A stretch of DNA of 64,000 bases from Pseudomonadota bacterium (GCA_023450615.1 JAEXGT010000091.1:1-64000), one strand, 5' to 3'; shown: positions 52,185 through 60,483, counted from the stretch's first letter. Notes: generated by a model from the sequence alone, not told the origin. Numbers and translations: made by a program.

Positions 52185-52850
52185 TCAGCCCTTGAGGGCT
52201 CGCAGGAATGCGAGCGCGTCGTCAGCCGCCACGGCAGGTTCCCCCTGCCCCTTCAGGTGGAGACGTGCGGCACGTTCCGCCTGCGAGTTGGAGAAGCCCA
52301 GCCCCTTGAGCCAGGTCTCAAACTCTCGCTCTGTCAGCCGGTCCCCGGCCTTCAGCTTCTCAGTGAGGTCGTGCGCAGCCTTCGCCGCCTTCACACTCTG
52401 CACGACCGCGTTCTCGTTCGCGCCAACCGACACGATGCTGACCTCGATGAGGTCGAGCTTTTCGAGCGTCCAGACGCCCGTCTCGGTATCGACGCTGTAT
52501 TCCTTGATGCGATAGCCGATGGACAGACCGTCGATGTCGCCTTCCTTGAGGAGAGCATGGGCCTCGCGGCCTCGCTGCACGCCCATGTTAAGCTGGCCGC
52601 GCATTAGAAGTCCGTGATCGTCCTCGCTCGCGTCCAGCCACTTACCAATCGGCTCGTGCGGGTCGTGCTGCCAGAAGAGCTTCGGCATGGTGCCCTTGGC
52701 CTTGTGAGCCTTCAGGCTGTCCGTATAGGCGCCGGGTGCGATCACATCGCCATAGGCATCCGGCTCGCCGCCGAATGTCGATCCGTAACCCTCAAACTCG
52801 CCGCTGTCCTTGAGGGACTTGATCTCAAGGAGTGGGGCTGTCTTGCTCAT
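52185..52850 (-). CDS. Prohead maturation protease, HK97 family
   Basis: The 221-residue protein has the U35/S78 protease layout: GYGSTFGGEPDAYGDVIAPGAY, the catalytic His in WQHDPHEPIG and Ser in GLSIGYR. It trims the capsid delta domain during maturation. GGAGATCGCG precedes the ATG, which lies 26 bp inside the portal gene end. Confidence 0.92.
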   Translation of the reverse strand: MSKTAPLLEIKSLKDSGEFEGYGSTFGGEPDAYGDVIAPGAYTDSLKAHKAKGTMPKLFWQHDPHEPIGKWLDASEDDHGLLMRGQLNMGVQRGREAHALLKEGDIDGLSIGYRIKEYSVDTETGVWTLEKLDLIEVSIVSVGANENAVVQSVKAAKAAHDLTEKLKAGDRLTEREFETWLKGLGFSNSQAERAARLHLKGQGEPAVAADDALAFLRALKG

Positions 52851-54105
52851 CGCGATCTCCGTTGATGGCTTGGGCGAGCGGGATGTCCTGCATCTGCACC
52901 GTCACCACATCGCCGCCCTCAATCGGCGGCAGGTTTTCCAGGGCGCGGCACTCATTGCGGGTCGCGATCCCCATGCGGATTGCCTTTTCATAGGCTTCGT
53001 AACGGCTCGCGGTGTCACCGCGCAGAAGACCCTCGAAATTGAACTCGATGGTGATGCCCTGCGCCCGCCGCTCGGCCAGCGGCACGAGCTGCTTGAGAAG
53101 AGCTTGCTCGATGCGCTTCAGGCGCTTGCGAAGCGTGAATTTCTGGAAGCCGAGAACGTCGACCTCCTTGCCTGTGCCCCAGTTCGACGCCTTGTCACCG
53201 AACCCCACCATGGCGGGCGGGACGCCGAATAGTCGGCAAATTTGCTCACCGCTGAACTTGCGGCTTTCCAGCATCTGGGCGTCTTGCGGATTGATAGAGA
53301 GCTGCGTCCACTTGAGCCCGTTGTCGAGCAGCATGGGGCGACCGTTCCGCATTGCCCCTACGTATTTCTCCTGCAGGAGCTTCTCCAGTTGTTCGCGCTG
53401 CTCCTTTGAGAGGGCCACGCTGTCAGCCGTGCTCAGAATGCCGCTTGGGTTCACCCCGTTCTGGAACATCGCCCCGGCCGCCGTCTCTGCCGCAAGAGCG
53501 TCCTCGAAGACGCTGCGGCAGGCCGAGAGGGTCGAGGTGCCTGAGATCCCGTCACTCATAGCCCCGCGGATGTGGAGCATTTGCTCGCCAGGCTTCACGA
53601 TGCGGCGGCCATCCTCCGTCCATTCGTACTCGAGACTGCCGTCGTCCAGCCGGCGCACCCGAACCAGATCCGGGCGGATCGGATGCAGGGCATTAAGAGC
53701 CCCGTCAGAGCGACGTTCCATCAGGGCGTAAGCATTGCCCTGCAACTCGACCGCCGCCGCCATGAACTCCCAGAAATCGACCGCTGTCTGGTCGTAATTC
53801 GGGCTGTCATGCAGCACGAAATAGAGCGGATGGTCTCGGGCGACGGTGCGAATGCCGCGCGAGTCCGTCCGGTAGACCATGAGCGGAAGCGAGGCTATGG
53901 TTCCGGCGATAAGCTGCACGCAAGCCCAGGTTGCCGAAAGGCCCACAGCGGCCGAACCGCTTGCCAAACGCAAATCACGGTAGCCCGCGACCGTGACCTG
54001 ATTGGTGACGAAGTTGTTGCCGTTCTCGGTCGAGGCCAATCCGGATCGCCAGGGCTCAATGTCCTTCGTGCCCGATAGCCGGAGAGCTCGTTTCAGCCAG
54101 TTCAT
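52825..54105 (-). CDS. Portal protein, HK97 family
   Basis: The 426-residue protein begins MNWLKRALRL and carries LSATWACVQLIAGTIASLPLMVYR, HPLYFVLHDSPN, WEFMAAAVELQGNAYALMERR and FGVPPAMVG, all family landmarks. It forms the dodecameric DNA gateway. Its ATG overlaps the terminase stop (ATGA). Confidence 0.94.
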   Translation of the reverse strand: MNWLKRALRLSGTKDIEPWRSGLASTENGNNFVTNQVTVAGYRDLRLASGSAAVGLSATWACVQLIAGTIASLPLMVYRTDSRGIRTVARDHPLYFVLHDSPNYDQTAVDFWEFMAAAVELQGNAYALMERRSDGALNALHPIRPDLVRVRRLDDGSLEYEWTEDGRRIVKPGEQMLHIRGAMSDGISGTSTLSACRSVFEDALAAETAAGAMFQNGVNPSGILSTADSVALSKEQREQLEKLLQEKYVGAMRNGRPMLLDNGLKWTQLSINPQDAQMLESRKFSGEQICRLFGVPPAMVGFGDKASNWGTGKEVDVLGFQKFTLRKRLKRIEQALLKQLVPLAERRAQGITIEFNFEGLLRGDTASRYEAYEKAIRMGIATRNECRALENLPPIEGGDVVTVQMQDIPLAQAINGDRDEQDSPTP

Positions 54106-55961
54106 GCGTAGCTCGCTATCCAGGCGTCGAGGTTCATTGGCTTGGCGCCCTCATAAGAAGCGGCTGCGCCTACGGCCATGCAGAGCGCGACAGCACAGTC
54201 GATCTTGTTGACGGCTCGCTCTTTCGCGAGCCAGTAATTGCCCCAACGGTCATTGTCTGTGACCGCGCTCATCATTGCCGAGATCAGGACGGGGTTTCGC
54301 TTCAAGCGAATGCGGCCTTCGAGGAGAGCGTCTTCCAGCTCGCGAACCGATCCAGGCATCCACAAGCCTTCCGGCTCGCGGGCAGCAGCTTTTGCGGCCT
54401 CTGCCATAGCCTCGTTGGGCTTGCCCTTCTTCGTGCCGCCCTGGGGATGTTCCACGAACTCGACATCGATGCCCAACGCGGCGCATTCCGGCTCAAAGCC
54501 TCGGCGAAAGGCGTAGCGATCGTACGCCACGCACTCGACCTTGAAGCCGTGCGTGTATTCGGCCAATGCCTGCGCAACGTGGTCGTACCGAATGCTCTCG
54601 CCCTTCGGAGCGTGGATGTGCCCCGCGTCAGCCCATTGCCGATAAGGGGCCTTGTCCCTCAAAGAGCGGGCGTCCAAGGTGTCGCCGGGGGTCCAAGCCT
54701 CAATCCAAGCGTCATAAGTCGGCTTGCGAACCGTCTGCGTCTGCCCATTGCGCTCAGCCGTGACCTCGACCTCTCCCGTCTTCACGACGGCAGCCAAGGC
54801 GGTGATGTCCCTGTTCTGGGACAGGTCGCAGCCGATCCAAACCGGCTTACCGTGATGCTCCTCGGGCTCAAAATCAGCGATGGCCGGCTCAAGCGCCGCC
54901 CGCGTCATCCAGGCAGTGTCTGCATCGGTCCACTGGCAGAAGTGCAAGCGCAGGATACCGTTCAATTTGCTCGGCATCGCCTTTGCTTGGGCAACGACGC
55001 CCTGGAGGTATTCCTCCGTGATCGTGACGCCCAGCAGAGGGTTGGCCTTGATCCAGCAAGACGGATCATTCAGCGGATCATCGCCGGGGTCCAAGGCACA
55101 CACGTAGGAGAATGTGTTGTCGTCCAGCACCTCGCCCAGATAGTGGGCGTCCTCATCCTTGGCGTCGATATTACCCGCGGCGACTCTCACCGCATGCTCA
55201 TGTTCGGCCCAGCAGATCGAGTTGCGATCGGAGCCGCTATTCGTGATCATCAGCAAGAGGGGCTGCCGACGAAACTTGAAGCCGCGCTCCAGGATCTCGA
55301 TGATACCGCCGTCCGCATGCTCGTGAACCTCGTCCACCAGCGCGAAATGCGGGCGTGGGCCCGAACCTGTCTTCTTCGTCTCCCTCGAAACGGGCCGAAA
55401 GAACGACCCTTTGGCGAGATATGCCAGGTTGTATTCCTTACCGGGGCCACCACTGCGCTTCAGGCGCTTGTCGAGGTCTGGCGATTTGTCCACCATCTTC
55501 ACGGCATCCCGGAACAGGATGCCTGCTTGGTCCTTGGTCGCGCCAGCCGAGTAGATTTCGGCACCCGCCTCGCCGTCAGCCATCAGGCCATAGAGCCCGA
55601 TGCCGCCAGCAAGGGGCGATTTGCCGTTGCCTTTGCCCTGCTCGATATAGGCCCGTCGAAACCGGCGACGGCCATCCAACTTCTTCCAGCCGAAGAGCGA
55701 CCCGATGATAAAATCTTGCGCGGGCTGGGACTTGAACGCCCTGCCCTCGAACTGCCCCTCGCTGAGCCTCAGCTTCTCCTCGAAGAACCGGAGAGCCTTG
55801 GTGGCCGCAGCCGGGTCAAACGTGATGTCATCCCGCTTCAGATCATCCAAATGACGCCGACATGCGTTCCGAACGTGGGGCCCGGCAACGATCTCGCCCC
55901 TGACGACCGCTTCAGCGTAGAGCGTAGCCCGGTCAGTCGTCGAAGAACTCGTCTTTGTCAT
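54102..55961 (-). CDS. Terminase large subunit
   Basis: The 619-residue protein has an N-terminal ATPase with a variant Walker A (EQGKGNGKSPLAGG) and Walker B (FALVDEVHEH), a coupling motif (LLMITNSGS), and a C-terminal RNase H-like nuclease with first acidic residue in WIGCDLSQNRDITAL. It belongs to the Terminase_1 group of HK97/phiC31-type phages and packages DNA. The ATG lies 29 bp inside the small subunit gene. Confidence 0.94.
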   Translation of the reverse strand: MTKTSSSTTDRATLYAEAVVRGEIVAGPHVRNACRRHLDDLKRDDITFDPAAATKALRFFEEKLRLSEGQFEGRAFKSQPAQDFIIGSLFGWKKLDGRRRFRRAYIEQGKGNGKSPLAGGIGLYGLMADGEAGAEIYSAGATKDQAGILFRDAVKMVDKSPDLDKRLKRSGGPGKEYNLAYLAKGSFFRPVSRETKKTGSGPRPHFALVDEVHEHADGGIIEILERGFKFRRQPLLLMITNSGSDRNSICWAEHEHAVRVAAGNIDAKDEDAHYLGEVLDDNTFSYVCALDPGDDPLNDPSCWIKANPLLGVTITEEYLQGVVAQAKAMPSKLNGILRLHFCQWTDADTAWMTRAALEPAIADFEPEEHHGKPVWIGCDLSQNRDITALAAVVKTGEVEVTAERNGQTQTVRKPTYDAWIEAWTPGDTLDARSLRDKAPYRQWADAGHIHAPKGESIRYDHVAQALAEYTHGFKVECVAYDRYAFRRGFEPECAALGIDVEFVEHPQGGTKKGKPNEAMAEAAKAAAREPEGLWMPGSVRELEDALLEGRIRLKRNPVLISAMMSAVTDNDRWGNYWLAKERAVNKIDCAVALCMAVGAAASYEGAKPMNLDAWIASYA

Positions 55962-56328
55962 CTTTTTCGATGTCGCCGCGGTTCCGCTCGTCCGTCAGGC
56001 CGAGTTCGCTCATGTAAGCCCGCATCTGCCCATGCTTGGAGGCGGGGAAGCCGGTCGGATTGAACCGGAACTCATGCCACAGCTCGCAGAACGCTATCGC
56101 CGCTGGCTCTCGTGCCGCATCCAGCCAGGACGCGGGCTCAATGTATCTTTTCCACGCCGCCAGAGCCTCGCCCTTTAGGTGCTTGGGCCTGGTCAGCTTG
56201 CCGAAACTCTGGATTGCTGCCTCTGTCGCCTCTTTGACCTTGCCCTCTTCACCGTGCCGAGTGGCCCGATGGGTGCCGTCAATGATGCGGAGGTGCGCTG
56301 GTTTCGGCTTGGCTCCTCGAGCCGCCAT
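55933..56328 (-). CDS. Terminase small subunit, P27 family
   Basis: The 131-residue protein begins RGAKPKPAHLRIIDGTHRATRHGEE, the P27 family N terminus, followed by LKGEALAAWKRYI. It recognises the packaging site and recruits the large subunit encoded next. Confidence 0.92.
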   Translation of the reverse strand: MAARGAKPKPAHLRIIDGTHRATRHGEEGKVKEATEAAIQSFGKLTRPKHLKGEALAAWKRYIEPASWLDAAREPAAIAFCELWHEFRFNPTGFPASKHGQMRAYMSELGLTDERNRGDIEKDDKDEFFDD

Positions 56329-56423
56329 AATTCAAACCTCAGAACATTAATCTGGTTTTGCGAGAGATTTCGCCCCCTGTCGGTAGACCTCCCCAAAGCC
56401 CTAGACTTTGAGACGCCCCCCGG

Positions 56424-56768
56424 TCACCTGATGGGCCACCCATCAGCATCGACCGCCTGCCGTGCCTTGCCACCCTTCTCGATGCGCGCCTTGTCCCCAT
56501 CATGGCAGGGAGAGCACAAGCTCTGAAGGTTAGCGGGCGACCAGAACAGGTCAGGGTTTCCACGGTGAGCGGTGATGTGGTCCGCGACAGCAGCCGGGGT
56601 GACCTGCCCTCTCTTGGCGCACATGCGGCAGCAGGGCTCGGCTCGTAGCTGGTACTTCCTCAGGCTCTTCCATCGAGCAGTGCCGTACCAAGCCCTCCAT
56701 GGCTTCTCTGCCCTGCGCTTGGCGTCGTGTTCTCTCTGGCGGATGCGATGGTCTAACGGCTTGGGCAT
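56424..56768 (-). CDS. HNH endonuclease
   Basis: The 114-residue protein has CxxC pairs (CRMC and CSPC) framing VADHITAHRGNPDLFWSPANLQSLCSPCHD, the ββα-metal HNH nuclease core. In HK97-type phages an HNH gene directly precedes the terminase genes and helps cut DNA for packaging. Its ATG touches the stop of the preceding small gene. Confidence 0.92.
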   Translation of the reverse strand: MPKPLDHRIRQREHDAKRRAEKPWRAWYGTARWKSLRKYQLRAEPCCRMCAKRGQVTPAAVADHITAHRGNPDLFWSPANLQSLCSPCHDGDKARIEKGGKARQAVDADGWPIR

Positions 56769-56965
56769 CAGGCCGCGGCTTGCAACTCGTCCAGGAGCTT
56801 CTTCATGTAGGCCGCGCCGGTCTCGCCGTAGCTCGGCTCACGGCCCTCTTCCTCGTCCTTGAGGAACTCGCCTACCGTCTGGAACTCAGCATCGAATGCG
56901 GCAGGGTCGGCAATGTATCGGCGCATCCATTCATTGAGGGCGCGTGCGATCTGGTCTTGGTCCAT
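56768..56965 (-). CDS. Small acidic protein, unknown
   Basis: The 65-residue acidic product (MDQDQIARALNEWMRRYIADPAAFDAEFQTV) looks all-helical. AAGGACACCC precedes the ATG and the stop touches the HNH gene. No family is recognised. Confidence 0.6.
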   Translation of the reverse strand: MDQDQIARALNEWMRRYIADPAAFDAEFQTVGEFLKDEEEGREPSYGETGAAYMKKLLDELQAAA

Positions 56966-56985
56966 GGTCGGGTGTCCTTGCGGGG

Positions 56986-57105
56986 TCAGGCCAGGTGAAT
57001 GTCTCGGGCGATGATCCGGAGCTGATCCCTCAGCATCTCTGATCGCTGGAGCTCATCCATGTTTTCCCTGAGTGTCAGGGTGAGGAAGCGGAGAAGGATG
57101 TCCAT
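56986..57105 (-). CDS. Possible 39-residue protein
   Basis: A minus-strand frame from 57105 encodes a hydrophobic start (MDILLRFLTLTLRENMD) and a basic helical end (EMLRDQLRIIARDIHLA). It may instead start at 57060. It is one of three tiny tightly packed frames before the HNH region. No family. Confidence 0.35.
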   Translation of the reverse strand: MDILLRFLTLTLRENMDELQRSEMLRDQLRIIARDIHLA

Positions 57106-57106
57106 G

Positions 57107-57172
57107 CTATGCCACCCAGAAGCCAATGAGCAGGCCCGAGAGAAAGGCGATAATCGGGAGAGCGATGTCCAT
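57107..57172 (-). CDS. Possible 21-residue transmembrane peptide
   Basis: The frame encodes MDIALPIIAFLSGLLIGFWVA, a single membrane helix, with a stop at 57109-57107 just before the next start. Support is limited to hydrophobicity and packing. Confidence 0.3.
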   Translation of the reverse strand: MDIALPIIAFLSGLLIGFWVA

Positions 57173-57175
57173 GCT

Positions 57176-57286
57176 CTACCTCAACAGCCCCAGCCTCTCA
57201 GCGATGCTCTCTTCTACGTAGAGGTTGGGGCGTACTTCGATCATGAGTACGCCGTCGTCTCGGATGTAGGTCTTGCGTTTGGGCAT
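57176..57286 (-). CDS. Possible 36-residue protein
   Basis: The frame encodes MPKRKTYIRDDGVLMIEV followed by a short acidic helix. It lies directly after the terminator at 57352-57376 and would be the first gene of the late region. No family. Confidence 0.35.
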   Translation of the reverse strand: MPKRKTYIRDDGVLMIEVRPNLYVEESIAERLGLLR

Positions 57287-57351
57287 GGAGGCATGAGTAA
57301 CCTCGCAGGGTGCGCATCGTGGAGAGGCGGGCGAGGTCTTGTTAGGGCATG

Positions 57352-57376
57352 AAAAAGCCCCGACACCGCTGGGGCT
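57352..57376 (-). terminator. Intrinsic terminator between early and late regions
   Basis: On the minus strand AGCCCC-(9 nt)-GGGGCT-TTTTCATGC, with the U-run sharing the last stem base. It directly follows the GIY-YIG gene, so it closes the early operon; all packaging and structural genes lie beyond it. Readthrough would require antitermination, for which the NusG-like gene nearby is a candidate. Confidence 0.8.
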
Positions 57377-57388
57377 CGGGGCGAAATG

Positions 57389-58042
57389 TTAGATCGGCTT
57401 GCTGGCCCTGAACTCTGCCAAGGCTCTTTTGCTGGCCTTTGAGGATTGCCGAGGACCGGAGAATAGACCCTGATACCCTGGCTTCCGGTGTGTCTTGCGG
57501 CGATTGCGACCCTTCTTTGGAGCCTTCTGCTCCGTCAGTCCCGTCGCCCATTCGTCAATCTGTTTAGCGTGCAGATCAGCGCCGGGGGCTTGCCGCATCC
57601 TGCCTACCACGGCTGCGAGTCTTGCCCTGTCGCGCTCTCGTGCGGCCTCTCGGGCGCGCTGGCGCTTCTCCAGCATCCGCTTGCGGTGGATCTCAGCCCG
57701 CCGCTGTAGTTCTTCCGGCGTCCAACGCCGTCCCATCCCGCCGCCTTCCATGATGTTGGTAAGCGTCGGGCGGCTATCGATGAGCCGATATTCGTGGTCT
57801 AAAGCATCAAGCTCCAGATCGTAGACAGCAACGATCTCGATCTGAACGTCGTCGCCTCGACTGAGTATCTCTTTGATCTTGGCAACCTTGCGGGCGTTGC
57901 TCCCCGGCTTACCTGCCTGAACCGCCCGCTGGTGGTGCCATGCTCGCCACCCTTGCCCCTTGCCGACATAAAACGGCAGCCCGTCGCGAGGATCGATGAG
58001 CTGATATACGTAAAAGCCAACGGGAGGGGTGATCTGTTCCAA
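57389..58042 (-). CDS. GIY-YIG nuclease family protein
   Basis: The 217-residue protein has an N-terminal GIY-YIG core: FYVYQLIDPRDGLPFYVGKGQGWRAWHH, then E in EYRLID and TLTNIMEGG. The C-terminal half is a long basic helical region that likely binds DNA. Translation appears to start at a TTG (58042), as there is no in-frame ATG before the domain. It may be a homing or phage-competition nuclease. Confidence 0.85.
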   Translation of the reverse strand: MEQITPPVGFYVYQLIDPRDGLPFYVGKGQGWRAWHHQRAVQAGKPGSNARKVAKIKEILSRGDDVQIEIVAVYDLELDALDHEYRLIDSRPTLTNIMEGGGMGRRWTPEELQRRAEIHRKRMLEKRQRAREAARERDRARLAAVVGRMRQAPGADLHAKQIDEWATGLTEQKAPKKGRNRRKTHRKPGYQGLFSGPRQSSKASKRALAEFRASKPI

Positions 58043-58048
58043 GACGAC

Positions 58049-58082
58049 AAAAACCTTAGCGGCGGGGGGCAGCCCTGCCGCT
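58049..58082 (-). terminator. Possible terminator between the NusG-like and GIY-YIG genes
   Basis: On the minus strand AGCGGC-(13 nt, itself partly paired)-GCCGCT-AAGG-TTTTT. The 4-nt gap before the U-run weakens the call. It lies 7 bp upstream of the GIY-YIG start and would limit readthrough into that gene. Confidence 0.45.
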
Positions 58083-58186
58083 TTCTGAGGATTAAGAGGA
58101 CCGGGATCTGTTGCCGTTCCTCACCGAACCTGCCGACGCCCAGAAGGGCGCTCTGTTTTTGCTAGCCGTCCTAAGTGTTATAACTA

Positions 58187-58816
58187 TCAAAGCCCTTGCA
58201 GAGTTTCAAGTCCTAGGCTCACCTTGATCCTCTTTCCGCTGTGAATTACTTCGCAGTCCAGCCCTTTTTCTGTCGCCTTCTTGATGGTGGCGACAAATCC
58301 GGCGAGATAGCCCTCTGGAACGGATACTTGCTTGCCGATCAATTCTGCCAGCTTCTCAGCGAGCTTGATCGTCTTATCGTACTCTCCTAGATCCTCCGCC
58401 TCTCTCATCCGGTCGATGGCGCCGGCAGGCATAGCGACATACTCACCGTTGTTCTGGATGATTGAGTAAACGCCATCCGTGAGACGCACCGGCTCAAAGG
58501 GATGCACTCCCCTGTCGAGGCCGAAGAACAAGTAGCCTGGGAAGAGTGGGCGCGTGACCTTCACCTTCTTCGGCTGCCCCGGCTTCTGGCGATGCTTGGG
58601 GACACGAGCCCATACCGTCTCTGTCGGGAGGAAGGTGGCATAACCAAGAGCGTCGAGCCCTGCCCTCGCCCGCTCCTCGCACTTGGGGTTGGTGAGGACG
58701 ACATACCATGTAGGTGAGACGACAGGCGTGCGGAGAGGTCGCGGGCGGATGCGTGCTCTGGCGTAGTGAACGCTACCGACATCGGCAGACAGGGCGAAGC
58801 GGGGGAGGTTCGTCAT
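58187..58816 (-). CDS. NusG-like (NGN domain) transcription antitermination protein
   Basis: The 209-residue protein has an NGN fold: WYVVLTNPKCEERARAGLDALGYATFLPTETVW, a KVTRPLFPGYLFFGLD segment (the KPLFPGYLF hallmark), and VRLTDGVYSII. The C-terminal region (from about 155, PEGYLAGFVATIKKATEKGLDCEV) could be a KOW-like domain. It resembles specialised NusG paralogues such as RfaH and LoaP rather than housekeeping NusG. The ATG at 58816 overlaps the upstream stop (TAATG). As nearly the last gene of the early operon, just before terminators and the late genes, it is placed like lambda Q and I infer that it turns on late transcription. Confidence 0.85.
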   Translation of the reverse strand: MTNLPRFALSADVGSVHYARARIRPRPLRTPVVSPTWYVVLTNPKCEERARAGLDALGYATFLPTETVWARVPKHRQKPGQPKKVKVTRPLFPGYLFFGLDRGVHPFEPVRLTDGVYSIIQNNGEYVAMPAGAIDRMREAEDLGEYDKTIKLAEKLAELIGKQVSVPEGYLAGFVATIKKATEKGLDCEVIHSGKRIKVSLGLETLQGL

Positions 58817-59691
58817 TATTCGGCTGCCTCTAAAACATAATCCGGCGAGTAGAGGAGCCCGCACTCCACGTCGTATTCCTCATCCAGTAGGCCGGGCATG
58901 AAGGGCTGCGTCTGCACTTCCCTCTCCAGATCGGCATAGCTGTATTCTGTGACGAAACGAGCGCCGGCCTTTGTAGCCTTGGCGCTTCGGGTGCTCACAA
59001 GACGCTCTTGCTCTTTCCACCAGTCGGGCATGTCAGGGTTGTCTCTGATGAGACGCTTCAGGGCGCCGCGTGATTTCAGCATGCAGAGATCACAGTTGCC
59101 CTCATGGTCCTCTAGGCCGAGGTCAAAGGGCTGGCTTGCCCAAAAGGGCAGAACATGCCCCCGCTTTGTATGCTTCGCCTTCGACATAGGCATGACCGTC
59201 TTCCACCGTTCCTTGTTCGCATCGTTAGCGGCGAGTTGCTTCAGGACACGGTGCCCCTCGTCGTACCGGAGCCCGACGACATTGGTCCAATGCTTCCAGC
59301 CGAGTGAAAGGCAGAAAGCCTTCATGACCCTGACCTTCAGTTCGGAGGTGCAGAACCGGGTCACGGCGTTCGGCAGGTACCCTTTCTTGGCGATCAGACC
59401 GGCAAAGGGCTCTCCGTTACGGCTGGCGCTATTGTAGCCCACCTCTTCGAAGCCGGGCTTGCCGTCCCGCCACTCCAGCCAGTGGATCTTGACGCCCCAG
59501 CGCGTTCCGCACTCGTGGACGAAGCGAAGGGTTTCCTCGCGTTCTTTGCCGGTGTTCGCAAAGGTAACAACAACATCATCCGGCAGCGAGCCACCATGGG
59601 CCTGTAGAATGTTCCAGAGCATGAAAGCCGACGTCCGGCCGCCGCTGAAGCTGATAAGGGCCGGCCCTTGGATCAGGTAAGGATCGCTCAT
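58816..59691 (-). CDS. PP-loop ATPase, phosphoadenosine phosphosulfate reductase-like
   Basis: The 291-residue protein has the PP-loop S16-G-G-R-T-S21 in LISFSGGRTSAFML, then VVTFANTGKEREETLRF and later cysteines in RFCTSELK and GNCDLCMLKSRG. It belongs to the adenine nucleotide alpha-hydrolase superfamily (CysH/DndC-like). Phage members are common but their reaction is mostly unknown; true sulfate reduction is unlikely without partners, and nucleic acid modification by thiolation or an adenylation step is a possible role. TAATG overlaps on both sides couple it to its neighbours. Confidence 0.85.
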   Translation of the reverse strand: MSDPYLIQGPALISFSGGRTSAFMLWNILQAHGGSLPDDVVVTFANTGKEREETLRFVHECGTRWGVKIHWLEWRDGKPGFEEVGYNSASRNGEPFAGLIAKKGYLPNAVTRFCTSELKVRVMKAFCLSLGWKHWTNVVGLRYDEGHRVLKQLAANDANKERWKTVMPMSKAKHTKRGHVLPFWASQPFDLGLEDHEGNCDLCMLKSRGALKRLIRDNPDMPDWWKEQERLVSTRSAKATKAGARFVTEYSYADLEREVQTQPFMPGLLDEEYDVECGLLYSPDYVLEAAE

Positions 59692-59948
59692 TATGCTGCT
59701 GCCTTCCATTCCTTGCGGGCGAGAGATGCTTCCAATGCCTGAAGACGGGCGACCTCTTGCCGGAGCGCCTTGATCTCCTTCTGAGCCTTCTGCATCGGCG
59801 TTGGGGGCCGGCGCATCTTGGCGCGAGGATCGCGGTGGACGATGCCGAGAACCACGCTGCGGCTGATGCCGTACTTGCGGCCGATCTGCGTTGCGGAGAG
59901 CCGAGTCGTGTTCCAGAGCCATACGATGTCGTCTTTCGGATGGGTCAT
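59691..59948 (-). CDS. GcrA-like HTH protein
   Basis: The 85-residue protein has an N-terminal HTH (DDIVWLWNTTRLSATQIGRKYGISRSVVLGIVHRDPRAK) that matches the GcrA family pattern (LW..GLSA.QIA...G.SR..V.G.VHR). A helical tail follows (KAQKEIKALRQEVARLQALEASLA). GcrA binds DNA at methylated GANTC sites with sigma-70 in alphaproteobacteria. The ATG at 59948 overlaps the previous stop (ATGA). Resolvase-type HTH is the alternative. Confidence 0.65.
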   Translation of the reverse strand: MTHPKDDIVWLWNTTRLSATQIGRKYGISRSVVLGIVHRDPRAKMRRPPTPMQKAQKEIKALRQEVARLQALEASLARKEWKAAA

Positions 59949-60259
59949 GCGGCTGCTCCCTGCTGACGACGCGCCTGCTGAGCCACGCGCCAAATCCAGA
60001 CGCGGCTGACGCCGAAGCGCTCAGCGAGCAGCGAAGGAGACATGCCCTTTGAGTAGAGCTCCGCGACTCTGTCGTGATCGATTGACCGCGGTCGGCCAAG
60101 GGCAGGAAACGCTTCCCGCGCCAAACCCTTCACGTGATAGCGAATGGTCTGAGGCGTCACATCATGCTCTGCGGCAATGTCGTTGATGCTCACACCCTCG
60201 ACCCAGGCCTTCTTGACCTGAGCCACGGCCCGCGCGCTGAGCTTGTTGGGGATCGTCAT
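59945..60259 (-). CDS. Double helix-turn-helix protein
   Basis: The 104-residue protein has two HTH-like segments: VSINDIAAEHDVTPQTIRYHV (about 25-45) and MSPSLLAERFGVSRVWIWRVA (about 73-93). It probably binds DNA as a small regulator of the early operon. Overlaps of ATGA type on both sides show translational coupling. The longer frame to 60424 is rejected because it overlaps another gene. Confidence 0.72.
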   Translation of the reverse strand: MTIPNKLSARAVAQVKKAWVEGVSINDIAAEHDVTPQTIRYHVKGLAREAFPALGRPRSIDHDRVAELYSKGMSPSLLAERFGVSRVWIWRVAQQARRQQGAAA

Positions 60260-60483
60260 GCTGCCTCTCCCTTCTTCATGGTGGCGAGGAACTTGGACAG
60301 GTCGGGCCCGATAGAAACCGGCGTCTTGGCCTCTTCCTTCAGCCGCTCCAGCGCTTGGAACGGCGTCTCTTTCGGCTTGGCAACTTCGCGGGTGTTCATC
60401 TCGGGTCTCACAACCTCTTCCCAATAGCGGACGGCACGAGCGCGCTGCTCTGTTGTGGCTTCGTCATTCGGCGGCTGCTGCAT
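60256..60483 (-). CDS. Small hypothetical early protein
   Basis: The 75-residue product (MQQPPNDEATTEQRARAVRYWEEVVRPEMN) is charged and helical. AGGAGGCAGAGC precedes the ATG, and the start lies within the end of the upstream gene. No family is recognised. Confidence 0.6.
   Translation of the reverse strand: MQQPPNDEATTEQRARAVRYWEEVVRPEMNTREVAKPKETPFQALERLKEEAKTPVSIGPDLSKFLATMKKGEAA

Noticed and set aside
54447..56063. 538-codon plus-strand frame
   Set aside because: It is antisense to both terminase genes and has no recognisable domain.
58130..58160. Plus-strand terminator (CGCCC-AGAA-GGGCG followed by a T-run)
   Set aside because: The hairpin is short, 5 nt separate it from the T-run and no plus-strand gene precedes it.
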